From assembly GCA_963817635.1 (NCBI GenBank), contig CAWFPR010000024.1:124001-188000 (forward strand): a stretch of 64,000 nucleotides of DNA, written 5' to 3'. The notes under the pieces are model-generated. The model searched no databases, was not told where the DNA came from, and saw only the letters and a program-made list of their open reading frames with translations. A program made the position numbers and the translations under genes. The stretch comes from CAWFPR01 sp963817635 (lineage in GTDB: Bacteria > Acidobacteriota > Vicinamibacteria > Vicinamibacterales > 2-12-FULL-66-21). Below, one piece after another: positions 36,893 to 46,606 of this stretch; the first letter of the stretch is position 1, and every line of letters begins with the position of its first letter.

Positions 36893-37623
36893 CGACGCTC
36901 GAAACCGCCCTCCGTCAGATCTGCGCCGACCTCACCGAGGCCCGCCAGTGTTTCGCGCTCGTCGGCGGACTCGCAGTATCTGCGCACACTGAGCCAAGAT
37001 TCACCCGCGATGTGGACATCGTGGTGGCCGTCGCCAGCGATGCAGAAGCGGAAACGCTCGTTCGCCGTCTTCGTGCTCGCCACTACGAACTCGTAGCGCT
37101 CGTTGAACAGCAGGCGGTCGGCCGTCTCGCAACAGCCCGGCTGACGCGATCCCGCGAGCCGGGCAGTCCGGTGATCGACCTCCTGTTTGCGTCGTCAGGA
37201 ATCGAGAACGAGATCGTCGCGGCGGCGGAGGACGTGGAGCTTCTTCCGCAGCTCCATGTCGAGGTCGCGACTACCGCACATTTGATCGCCTTGAAAGTAC
37301 TCGCCCGAGACGACGTCACGCGTCCACAAGACATCGCAGACTTACGATCTCTTCTCGCCGTTGCAGTCAGCGCGGAAATCGACAGGGCCCGAGCCGCACT
37401 CGCGCTCATCGCGCAGCGCGGGTACCACCGCGCACGGGATCTCGAAGCGGAATTCGAAAGGCTATTGAGCGGAGCTAGCGTAGCGTGCGTTGCACTCCGC
37501 CGCCCATGCCAGCGGCTTCGACGTGCGCGAGCTTGTCGCAGGCGAACGGGCCGACAGGTCCGAGGAGAACTCGAACGCGCCTTTCGGCGCCGTGCTCTCA
37601 ACGCCGTGCTTCCGCACCCGTGA
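36889..37623 (+). CDS. AbiEii-type nucleotidyltransferase toxin
   Basis: A nucleotidyltransferase with the pol-beta signature GGLAVSAHTEPRFTRDVDIV (Gly-Gly, then Asp-x-Asp). A helical domain follows, typical of the AbiEii/MenT-like toxin group (LLPQLHVEVATTAHLIALKV, RPQDIADLRSLLA). Such toxins modify tRNA or other targets by nucleotide transfer. The GTG start overlaps the upstream stop by 4 bp. The family-like sequence ends near residue 200 (LEAEFERLL). The last 45 residues are Arg-rich and overlap the region before the permease gene, so the true end may be earlier or shifted. It is probably a TA or abortive-infection pair. Confidence 0.75.
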   Translation: MTTLETALRQICADLTEARQCFALVGGLAVSAHTEPRFTRDVDIVVAVASDAEAETLVRRLRARHYELVALVEQQAVGRLATARLTRSREPGSPVIDLLFASSGIENEIVAAAEDVELLPQLHVEVATTAHLIALKVLARDDVTRPQDIADLRSLLAVAVSAEIDRARAALALIAQRGYHRARDLEAEFERLLSGASVACVALRRPCQRLRRARACRRRTGRQVRGELERAFRRRALNAVLPHP

Positions 37624-37639
37624 TGTTCGGACCCGCGAC

Positions 37640-40135
37640 CTACTCGTAGCGAAGCGCCTGCATCGGCTCGACGCGCGAGGCGCGCAGGGCGGGAATGAAG
37701 CCGGCCGTCAGCGCCACGATCGTCAGAAGCACGACCGACGCGGCATACACGGCCGGATCGTTCCCCCGGACCTCGAACAGCAGCGATTTTGCCGCCGTGC
37801 CCACGTAGTACGCCCCGGCCAGACCGAGCATGGCTCCGACGGCCGTCATTCTGGCGACCTGGCCGAGCACCATGCCGCGCACGCGCGCGCCATCGGCCCC
37901 GAGGGCCATGCGCAGCCCGAACTCGCGCGTGCGCTGGGCCACCGTGTAGGACAGCACGCCGTAGAGGCCGACGGCCGCCAGGATCGTGGCCAGGATCGCG
38001 AAGGCCGCCGAGAGCGTGCTGATCATGCGGTCCATGAAGACGCTGTCCTTCACCTGCTGGGGCATGGTCTTCAGATCCTCGAGGGGCAGGTTGGGATCGA
38101 GGCGCGCCATGACGGTCGGGAGCGTCCGGAGGATCTGTTCGGCCGCGAGCGACGAGCGCACGTAGAAGTGAATCGAGCCGATCGACTTGTCCTGCCGATA
38201 CGGATAGAAGAAGAGCGGCGGCACTTCCTGCTTCACGGCGCTGTAGGCGGCGTTCTGCACGACGCCGACGATTTCGGTGTCGAGTTCCTTCGTGCCGCCT
38301 GACGCCATCCGCTTGCCGACCGCGTCCCGGCCGAGATTGAATTTCTTCAGGAACGCCTCGTTGACGATTGCCACTTTCGGCGCGCCGGCTCCGTCGGCAT
38401 CGGTGAACTCGCGGCCAGACATCAGCGGCACCCCCAGCGTACGGAAGTACCCCGGCCCGATCTCGTTGTAGCGGGAGTTCGCGTCCGTGTCTGGACCGCG
38501 CTCGAACCCCTGGACGGACACGTCGCTGCCCCAGTTGCTGCCCGCCAGCAACGGCACCATCGACGCCGCCACGCCCGTGACGCCCGGCGTCGCGGCAATC
38601 TCCGCCTCGGCGCGCTGGAACAGCTGCAGCGCGCGCTCGAACGTGTATCCGTTGAGGTCGGGTGAGATCCCGAACGTGACGACGTTGTCGATCTTGACTC
38701 CAAGGTCGACCCGCGCGACGTTCTGGAGACTGCGGACGAAGAGCCCGGCCGAGGCGAGGAGCGCCATCGACAACGTGATCTGCGCGACCACCAGCCCGTT
38801 GCGGAAGTGCACGGCCGCGCGCGCGCCCGAGGGCTGGCCGGCCTGCGCCTTGATCGTCGAGACGAGGTCCGGCCGCGTGCTGTGCAGGGCCGGGAAGAGG
38901 CCGAACAGCAACCCGGTGACGATCGACAACAGCGCGGCAAATCCCACGATCGCCGGCTGGATCTGAAGGCTCAGTGAGCTGGTGACTTCCGGTGGGAGCA
39001 GCGATCCGATGAGGGTGAGCGTCCATCGCGCAACCACGAGGCCCGCGATTCCTCCGAGCGCGGCGAGCACCAGCGATTCAGTCAGCAACTGCGCGAGCAG
39101 CTGCCAGCGGCTGGCCCCGATCGACAGCCGGACGGCCATTTCGGTTCCGCGCGCCGCCGCGCGTGCCAGCAGGAGGTTCGCGATGTTGGCGCACGCGATC
39201 AGCAGCACGATGCCCGTGATCGTGAAGAGCAGGAGGATGGGCGTCTTCGCCTCTTTGTGCACGCTGCTCTGGCCCTGCTGGCCCGCCACGACCCCGACCG
39301 CCTTGCTCTTGAACCGGGCCATCGTCTGATCGCTCATGCCCTTCTGAAGCGGCGCTTCGACGTCGTTGACGATGGCGTGGTACTGGAGGTTGAGGGCGGT
39401 GCGCGCCTGATCGATCGAGACGCCGGGCTTGAGTCGCGCGAACAGGTAAGCCCAGTAGCTCTGGCGCCGATCGAACCCCTCCCAGCCAGGAATCATCAGG
39501 CCGCGCATCGTGAGCGGCACGTAGACGTCAGGCTCCGCCCCGAGCGTCGTGCCCGTGAAATCGCGCGGCGCGACGCCCACGATGGTCATTGACTGCCCGT
39601 TGACGATGATCGTGGAGTTCAGCACAGCGTCGTTCGCGCCGAGCCGGCTCGTCCAGTAGGCGTGGCTGAGGACCGTGACGAAGTGACCGCCGATGTTCTT
39701 GTCGTCGTTCTCGTCCAGCAGACGGCCGAGGGCAGGCCGCAGCCCGAGTACCGGGAAGTACGAGCCGGAGACGAGCGTGCCCTCGCCGCTCAGCGTCTGT
39801 CCCTGATACGCGAGGTTGGCCCCGAACCCGACGTGGGCGGCAATCCCTGTGAAGACCTGCTGATCGCGTTCCAGGTCGCGGAACATGAGATAGCTGAAGA
39901 CTTCGTCACAATCGCCGGCCTGGCTGCACGACTGCGATCCCGGCTTGGGTCCCGGCGCCGACAGATTGACGAGGCGCCCAGGGTCCGCAACGGGAAGGGG
40001 CCGGAGCAGGGTCTGCTCGAAGAGCGAAAAAATAGCCGCGTTCGCCCCGATTCCGAGCGCCAGGGAGACGATCGCCACCAGCGAGACGAAGGGTGCCTTC
40101 GCGAGCCGGCGGAAGGCGAGCTGCAGGTTTTTCAT
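37640..40135 (-). CDS. Orphan ABC permease, MacB/FtsX-like acidobacterial type
   Basis: An intact 831-residue permease of the acidobacterial duplicated type. It starts MKNLQLAFRRLAKAPFVSLV, followed by TM1 and a periplasmic domain. The first FtsX block has LLIACANIANLLLARAAARG and the second has YGVLSYTVAQRTREFGLRMA. It ends in ALRASRVEPMQALRYE. No ATPase is adjacent; the partner must be elsewhere. The likely activity is mechanotransmission or efflux of peptides or lipids at the envelope, by analogy with MacB. It shares direction with the thioredoxin protein upstream, 52 bp away. Confidence 0.92.
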   Translation of the reverse strand: MKNLQLAFRRLAKAPFVSLVAIVSLALGIGANAAIFSLFEQTLLRPLPVADPGRLVNLSAPGPKPGSQSCSQAGDCDEVFSYLMFRDLERDQQVFTGIAAHVGFGANLAYQGQTLSGEGTLVSGSYFPVLGLRPALGRLLDENDDKNIGGHFVTVLSHAYWTSRLGANDAVLNSTIIVNGQSMTIVGVAPRDFTGTTLGAEPDVYVPLTMRGLMIPGWEGFDRRQSYWAYLFARLKPGVSIDQARTALNLQYHAIVNDVEAPLQKGMSDQTMARFKSKAVGVVAGQQGQSSVHKEAKTPILLLFTITGIVLLIACANIANLLLARAAARGTEMAVRLSIGASRWQLLAQLLTESLVLAALGGIAGLVVARWTLTLIGSLLPPEVTSSLSLQIQPAIVGFAALLSIVTGLLFGLFPALHSTRPDLVSTIKAQAGQPSGARAAVHFRNGLVVAQITLSMALLASAGLFVRSLQNVARVDLGVKIDNVVTFGISPDLNGYTFERALQLFQRAEAEIAATPGVTGVAASMVPLLAGSNWGSDVSVQGFERGPDTDANSRYNEIGPGYFRTLGVPLMSGREFTDADGAGAPKVAIVNEAFLKKFNLGRDAVGKRMASGGTKELDTEIVGVVQNAAYSAVKQEVPPLFFYPYRQDKSIGSIHFYVRSSLAAEQILRTLPTVMARLDPNLPLEDLKTMPQQVKDSVFMDRMISTLSAAFAILATILAAVGLYGVLSYTVAQRTREFGLRMALGADGARVRGMVLGQVARMTAVGAMLGLAGAYYVGTAAKSLLFEVRGNDPAVYAASVVLLTIVALTAGFIPALRASRVEPMQALRYE

Positions 40136-40187
40136 GGCTCTTGGACGAGTAGATCACGCGAAAAGTTGGGGCAAGCCGTGTGACGGC

Positions 40188-41072
40188 CTATTTTCCGCTC
40201 AGCGCCTCCACCGCCGCCTGAATCCTCTGATGGAGGTCAGGCGCGGCGCCGTACATCACGGCGGACCGCCTGCGATCGTGGTCGAAGATGAAGAGCTTCG
40301 GCACGGCCGCGACCGATCCCAGCGACTTGAGCAGCTCGGGCGAACCGACAACCACGTGATAGGACGGCTTGATGTCGGCGAGCACCTTCCGCACATCCTC
40401 GGGCTTCGAATCCACCGCGACCGCCACGATCGTGACCCTGTCCCCGTGCGTCTTCTGGAGTTCGTTCATCCACTTCATCGTCGCGAGGCACGGCGGGCAC
40501 CAGGTCGCCCACATCTCGACCAGCACGACTCGTCCGCTGATGTCCGCGATGGGTTTGCCCGCGAAGTCGGTCGCTGGCAGCGCCGGCAGGACGGCCGGGC
40601 CGTCGTCGGCGGCCGCGGTCACGTCGGCGGTCTTGAATCCCTCAACCGTTTCACCCTTCAGCCGCTTGTTCACGAAGCGCCGCAAGTCGTCCTTGAAGCG
40701 CGCCTGGTTCTGCGGCTCGCGCCACGGTACGTAGCGGCCGGCGCCGACGTCCTCGGAGCCCGCGAAACCGAAGTCCTTCGGCCGCGCCACGAGCACGTCG
40801 TCCACGAACACGACCGGGTAGCGCCGGACGCCGAAGCGCGTCGCCGTCGGCGAGTTGCCGTACTCTTCGGTGACGACCTTCACCTTCCCGTCGAACTCTC
40901 CCGCGACTTCCTTGATCAGCAAACTTGCTGGATCGGAGAGGGTTCACGTGAACGGCCAGCGCACGAGCGTGACGGTGACGGTGTCGGCCGCCGGGGCCTT
41001 CGCGGTGGCCTGTTGAGGAGCCCCGGGTGCCAGGGCGACGAGGACTCCAAGCAGAAGGCGTAGAACGTTCAT
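40188..41072 (-). CDS. Two-domain exported thioredoxin-fold protein with in-frame UGA, candidate selenoprotein
   Basis: The frame is open from the ATG at 41072 to the stop at 40188, apart from one TGA at codon 43 (40944-40946). With that codon read through, the protein has 294 residues. It has a signal peptide (MNVLRLLLGVLVALAPGAPQ), then a first thioredoxin-like domain (VTVTLVRWPFT, UGA, TLSDPASLLIKEVAGEF) and a second TlpA-like domain with WCPPC near residue 192. The UGA sits where the first active-site cysteine of CxxC is expected, giving U-x-x-S. A SECIS-like hairpin follows at once. The alternative is a TGG/TGC-to-TGA error or a true nonsense mutation. The start overlaps the upstream gene by ATGA. 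Confidence 0.7.
40914..40934 (-). promoter_or_regulatory. Candidate bacterial SECIS hairpin after the UGA codon
   Basis: On the coding strand, nine bases after the UGA, GAU(C)CAGCAA pairs with UUGCUGAUC: six perfect pairs, a single bulged C, then three more pairs. The tip is GU, or AGUU if the last A-U pair opens. The G lies near the start of the apical loop, 19-21 nt beyond the UGA. This agrees with the known bacterial SECIS layout of a UGA-proximal stem with a G in the first two loop bases. It must also code for protein, so chance pairing cannot be excluded. Confidence 0.5.
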
Positions 41073-42034
41073 CGTGCGACGAGCCTCAGGTAAGCGGGCA
41101 GGACCGTATCCGCGATCACGGCTGCCGATCGCACCGCCGACGGATCCTTCGATTCGATCAGATATTCGGCGCGCTGGAGGAAGAGTTCCGCGATGCTGTG
41201 ATCCGTGCCGGCCGCGAGCTTCTTCCGGGCCGCGCCGAGCCGCGCCTTCACATCGCCCGGCGGCGTGTCGGGTGCGACGGCGGTGCCCGTACGATACTTC
41301 GCCACGAGGTATTGATAGAGTGCCGCGCCGTAGTCCTTGTGTTCGTCGAGCGTGTGCGCGATTTTCAGGCCGACGCTGACCCTGATGAATCGTGGCTTCG
41401 TGGCGGCGGGGACCTTGTCATAGAGCGCGGCGGCCTCGGATTCGAGCGCGGTGATCTCGCCGGCCATCGGCTTGAACGACGGGGCGGCGCCGTGCCGATT
41501 GAAGGGCAGGGCTCGACAGAAGGCGGCGAATCCGGCAAAGGCCTGTGCCTCGCCCAGATAGTAGAGCCCGGCGCTCATGCCGGCGTCTTCCGAGTATGGC
41601 AGGCTCGCGCGCCACGTGGCTGGTGCGCGCACGGCGTTCGAGGCGGCGATCGCCTCGACGGCAGCCGGCAGGGCCGTCGGCGGGGTTCGCTGGACCGGCT
41701 CGCCGACCCGTTTCCATTCGGCGGAGAACTGCGCGGGCGTCTCAATCGCGGCGTGCGCCTGCGCCCACCGCATCGCCGCCTCGAACGTCCACGGCTCCTG
41801 CAGCTCGTCGAGTGCGAAGAACAGGCGGTCCTTCGAGACGGCGTCCTTGACGCGCTCGATGCCGTCCGCGAGCGCGTCGGCCTGGTCGCCGAGCGCGGCC
41901 CGGTTCGCGTCGATGCGCGAGATCTCACGGGCGATGGTCGCCGCGGCCCCGTCCGGCCGCCGCGCACTCATTGTCGCGCTGGTGACCACCACGCACATCG
42001 CCGCCGTCAGGGCTGCCTTCGTCATCATCTGCAA
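41069..42034 (-). CDS. Exported protein of unknown function
   Basis: A 321-residue protein with an N-terminal signal (KAALTAAMCVVVTSATMSA) and a largely helical mature part (IAREISRIDANRAALGDQAD, FFALDELQEPWTFEAAMRWA, TLDEHKDYGAALYQYLVAKY). The helices suggest TPR-like packing, but I find no firm motif. Its stop overlaps the start of the candidate selenoprotein as ATGA, so the two are co-translated and probably work together in the periplasm. No known domain is assigned. Confidence 0.75.
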   Translation of the reverse strand: MQMMTKAALTAAMCVVVTSATMSARRPDGAAATIAREISRIDANRAALGDQADALADGIERVKDAVSKDRLFFALDELQEPWTFEAAMRWAQAHAAIETPAQFSAEWKRVGEPVQRTPPTALPAAVEAIAASNAVRAPATWRASLPYSEDAGMSAGLYYLGEAQAFAGFAAFCRALPFNRHGAAPSFKPMAGEITALESEAAALYDKVPAATKPRFIRVSVGLKIAHTLDEHKDYGAALYQYLVAKYRTGTAVAPDTPPGDVKARLGAARKKLAAGTDHSIAELFLQRAEYLIESKDPSAVRSAAVIADTVLPAYLRLVAR

Positions 42035-42095
42035 GCAGTCTAGCGCGAATGCCGACGGCGGCCGGCCGGCTCCATCCCCGCGGACGCGCGCTTCG

Positions 42096-44145
42096 TCAAC
42101 GCTGCTGGTGTTCCGACCGTCCAGGAAGCGGTTTCGTCACAAAATGGGCCTCGTACCACCGCATCGAGCGCTCGATCTGGTCCACGAGGTGGCGGGGCTC
42201 GCGCAGCCCGTGCCCCTCGCGCGGATAGCGCACCATGACGGCCTCGGTGCCGACGTCCTTCAGCGCGATGTAGAACTGTTCGGCTTCTGCGATCGGCACG
42301 TCGTTATCGTTCTCGCCGTGCATCAGCAGCGTCGGGGTGTGCGCGTTGGCGACATGCCTGAGCGCGGACCGCTGCAAGAGCGTGTCCATCAGGTTCCCCT
42401 GGTGCGGATAGACGCCCCACTCCATGGCCTCGTACTGGTTGTAGTAGGTCATGTAGTTGTAGCTGATGATGTTCGTGATGGCCGCGGTCGGGATGGCGGC
42501 CTTGAAGATGTTGGTCTGCGTGATGAGCCACGCCGAGAGCTGCCCGCCGTAACTCGTGCCCTCGACGCCGAGGCGATTGCGATCGATCCAGGGGAAGCGC
42601 CGCAGCGCCGCGTTTACGCCGTAGAGCACGTCCTGTCCCTCGTTGCCATCCTGATCGGCGAAGACCGCGTCGGTGAACGCCTGGCCGTAGCCGGTGGAGC
42701 CGCGATAGTTGATCATCAGCGTGGCCCAGCCGTGCGACGCGTATGCCTGGTTCTTGAAGTTGAACGCGGGGCCCTGCTGCCCGTGCGGGCCGCCGTGGAT
42801 GGTCACGATGAGCGGGTACTGCGCGCCAGGCGCGAGCCCAATGGGCCTCGTCAAGAACGCCTCGACTTGGTACCTACTGTCGTTCGACACGAACGTGAAC
42901 GACTCCACCCCGGAGAGGGCCTTGCCGGCGAGAACCGTGGCGTTGAGGTCCGTGACCTTGCGGGCAGCAGCCTCGCCGGCGCGGACGTAAAGCTGCGCTG
43001 TGTCGGACGGCGACGTGAATACGTAAGCCAGCGTGTCCTTTCCGGCAGAACACGCGCCGACCGACCCGCGATCCGACACGAGCAGTTGCGGATGCTGTCC
43101 GTCGAGCGTCGCGCGATACAGCCGCACGTTCCCGCGCTCCTGGACGGTGAAGATCAGCGCGCCGTTCGCGGTCCATTCGGGCGGGCCCTGGCGGTTGTCG
43201 ATCGCGGCGCCGATCTCGCGCCGGTTCGTGCCGTCCGCATTCATCACCCACGCGTGCGTATCTTCCATCGTCGTCTCGCGGTCGGTGAGGCCGCGCGTCG
43301 TCGCCTGGAACGCGATCGTCCGCCCGTCGGGCGACCACCGCGGGTGGTACTCCGTTGCTCTCCGTCGCGGACAGCCGCCGGATCGACCGGTCGGCCATGT
43401 TCATCGCGTAGATGTCGTAGTTGAAGAACTCGTCGTGGTCCGCGTCGCGATTCGTGAGGAACAGCAGTTCGCGGCCGTCCGGTGACCAGTCGATCGAGTG
43501 CTCGTAGTACACGCCGTCGGTGAGCTGGTCCATCTTGCCCGTCGCGACATCCACGACGAACAGGTGCAGGCGCCGGTTGTCGTTGAGGCGTGTCAGCCCC
43601 TCGGCGGCGTCGGGCTTGTAGAGATATCGCGTGATGACGACGGGGTCTCCCTGGGCGTCGGCTGTTTCGGGCCCCGGTGTCGACGACACGAAGGCGATCC
43701 GTTTGCCGTCGGGCGACCATGCCACGGTCGCGCCTTCTCCCGGGAGCGGTGCATTCGTTCCGCTGATCTCGGCCAGCAGTCTCGCGGCAGTCCCGTCAGG
43801 CTTCGCAACGATCAGCCCGGCCTTCCCGTCCAGGCGCCCCCGGTACGCGAGGGACTCGCCGTCGGGTGCCCACGTGGGATTGCCCGACGACTCCTTGTCC
43901 GCGCCGAGCCGAACGGCCGTTCCGTCGGCGAGCGTCATCACCCACAACTGGCCGTACGGCCGGCCGGTGCCGTCATTGTTCTGGACGACGTACGCGACCC
44001 GGGTGCCGTCGCGGGACAGTTGCACGGCGGAGACGCTCCGCAGCTTGAGGAGATCGCCGGGTTGGACGGCCTGCTGCGCGGTGGCAACGGAGGCGGCGAG
44101 CAGCACCAGTGACAATGCAGGAACGAGTGTGGAGCGACAGGACAT
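42096..44145 (-). CDS. Exported S9-family prolyl oligopeptidase-like peptidase (one frameshift)
   Basis: A roughly 680-residue S9 peptidase with a signal peptide (MSCRSTLVPALSLVLLAASV). A WD40-like beta-propeller follows (SPDGKRIAFVSSTPG, WSPDGRELLFLTNRDADHDE), then an alpha/beta-hydrolase domain. The catalytic serine is in GVEGTSYGGQLSAW, the aspartate in LMHGENDNDVP, and the histidine in REGHGLREP. The oxyanion region is VTIHGGPHGQQG. It should cleave short peptides, possibly N-acylated, in the periplasm. One indel near 43350 separates the propeller from the rest; both sides are well conserved. Confidence 0.85.
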
Positions 44146-44191
44146 ATGAACCTCGCGCCGCAGCCTAACATGCGGTGGGGAGCGCCCAACG

Positions 44192-44223
44192 AAAAAGGGG
44201 CCGGCGCGTGTTGCGCCGGCCCC
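44192..44223 (-). terminator. Rho-independent terminator of the multiheme operon
   Basis: An 11-bp perfect GC stem (GGGGCCGGCGC pairing with GCGCCGGCCCC) with a 5-base loop is followed on the minus strand by TTTTT. It lies 28 bp past the stop of the MtrB/PioB gene and upstream of the S9 peptidase start. Confidence 0.92.
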
Positions 44224-44250
44224 CGGGTCGAATCGATCGAACGACGCTCC

Positions 44251-46603
44251 CTAGAAGCGGTAGCTCAGTCTTACGTAGCCGACATTCACGTTGTACGGCC
44301 CGTCGTTCGCCTTGAGGTAGAACAGGACCGACTGCGGGAAGATTGACGTCGCGGCGTTGAAGGCGTCCGCGTAGGTGTACTTCTCGTACGCGTAGCCGAG
44401 GCTCAGCGTCGTCTGCGCGTTGCACGTGTAGGCCAGGTCCGTCGTGACCGTGGTCAGCTTCGTGTCGTCGTAGTCGGTGATGTCCTGGGCGCCCCCGCTC
44501 CCAGCGGGAATCAGGGTGGTTCGGCCGGGCGTATAGAACGAGCCCGCCTCCCTCGCCGTGATGTCCAGGAGACCGTCCACCTTCTGGTAGGACCCCATCA
44601 GCGAGAAGGTCCACTTCTCCGGGACGAGGTGCATCACCGCGTTCACGCCGAAGGTGTTGCCCTTGGTGTTGCCGACGTAGTTGAGCTGGTTGTTGAGCGC
44701 GGTGCCCGAGAGCGTCTGCCACTGGTTGGTTTCGGCGCTCTTCTCGTACGTGTAGAACAGGGCGAACTCGCCGCGCGCGTTCGGTGTGTAGTCGAGGTCG
44801 ACGCTGTAAATGTCGTACTTCGCGTTGAGCAGGCCGCTCGGCGTGTTGGGGATTTCCGGCGCGCCGGCCGACGTGGCCCTGCGGTTGGGCCGGTTCGGGT
44901 AGTCAGTGTTCCGGCGCGCGTACGCGAAGGTCACGCCGTACTTGTCCGACGGGGTCAGTTCGATGTCCACGCCGCTGCGCGTCGTCTTGCGCTCGGCGTG
45001 GTCCTCCATGACGCCCTGGGTGGCGGCGACATCGGTCGGCTCGAACCCGCTGACCGTGCGCTTGGCCTGGTCGAAGGTCCCGCGGAAGCCCACCCAGTCC
45101 TTGGCGTGGTACACGGCCGCGAAGGTGTAGCCGTTTTCCTTGTTGTCGGTTCCGGACGTGCTCGTGCGGCCGACCCACGAACTCTGGAGGTTGCGATACG
45201 CTCCCTCGAGCGTGAGGTCCTTGATGTCGTAGCTGACCTGCGCGTCGAAACGTCCGGTGTTGGTGTCGGTCCGGTTCGCGGTCGCATGACCGTAGGGCTC
45301 CTCCGCCGTTGGTGTATCGGCGGCGCCGAAGGCCCGGTCCGGAGAGCCGGACGTGTCACCGGTGATGACGTAGCGCGCCGACTTGTCCTTGAAGTCGTAG
45401 CTGCGATAGCGCAGCCGGATTCCAAGATCCCTGGCCGGACGCGTGAGGAAGCCGAGGTTCACCGACGTCGTGTTGATCTTGCCGCTCAGCGACTTCTGCT
45501 GGAGCGACGCGACGGCATTGGCCGGCTGGCCACTGCTCGTCAGGATCGCCGAGTTGATCGTGTACGGAAGGAACGCCGAATCGTTCGTCCACGTGCCGAA
45601 CGCAAAATCGCCCGTCACACGGGTCTGACGCGGCAACTTGAAGAGGACGCCGAACGCGCCGCGGGTGGCCTCGTTGTCCGGGTAGGTGCTGAAACGCGCG
45701 CTCGCGGGTCCGCCCGGCACCGACGTCGAGGTGTACGCCAGGTCCGACCCGCGGAACGGGTTGTCGATGGTGAGCGAATCCAGGCGGTCGTTGTAGACGT
45801 TGCGGTTGAACGTGGCGTGCACGTTGCCGGTCTTGAACGTGTAGCCCGCGCGGACGCCGTAGTCCTGGACGACCTCGTTGATCGACTCGCCAGCATCCAC
45901 GGAGGCCGTGACGACGCTCGAGCATGTCGCCGCCGCTCGCGCCGCGATACCCCGTCTTGGTCTCACGCATGTACGTGAACGCCAGGTCGAACGGCAGTTG
46001 CTTGGCGAAGTCGAGGGTGACGTTGCCGCGCTGCCGCTGTCCGCTGACGTCGATGCTGCTGGCCGCCGCGATGGTCGGCGCCAGCAGGGGGGCGTAGAAC
46101 GCGTAGTTGCGGCCCGACGTCGGGACCGCGTCGACCGCGTCGCCCAGCGCCTGGCGCAGCGTGGCGCTCATGTTCCACACGCCGGGGCTCGTCTCGTTGA
46201 ACAGCGTGTGACCGTTGTTCCCCATGTTGTGGGGAATCTGGTTGTAGTCGAACGACAGGCCCATCCAGGACGTGTTCGCGAACCCGGTGTAGCGCTGGTC
46301 CTTCTGCGAGACGTTCTTCCCGAACAGCGCGAAGGCGTTGCCGCCCTGGCTGCCCTGGAGGGAGAACACAGGCATAGACACGCCCTTCGGGACGACGCGG
46401 TACTCCTCGAACTTCGAGGAGGAGACGTCGTCGCGGCCGAGGAGCATGAGATTGACGTCGCCCTGGAACCAGTCAGGCGCCGCCGCGTTTGCGGCAGGAG
46501 CGGGCTGGGCCGGCGTCGGCGCAGCCGTCTGGGCGGACGCGGGGATGCTCGTGGTCACGAGGCCACAAGCGAGAACCACTGCGAGAAGATTGGTTCGCTT
46601 CAT
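44251..46603 (-). CDS. MtrB/PioB-family decaheme-associated outer-membrane beta-barrel (one frameshift)
   Basis: An approximately 785-residue outer-membrane protein. The signal peptide (MKRTNLLAVVLACGLVTTSI, SAQ) leads to MtrB/PioB-type barrel sequence with many alternating aromatic strands (RYTGFANTSWMGLSFDYNQI, DLGIRLRYRSYDFKDKSARY, GYTFAAVYHAKDWVGFRGTF). It ends in a C-terminal strand, NVNVGYVRLSYRF, closing with phenylalanine as expected for BAM substrates. In MtrAB/PioAB systems this barrel sheathes the decaheme cytochrome encoded next to it, so that electrons cross the outer membrane. Four bases separate it from the decaheme gene upstream. No N-terminal CxxC, as in Shewanella MtrB, is seen. 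The frame shifts near 45920. Confidence 0.87.
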
Positions 46604-46606
46604 GGC

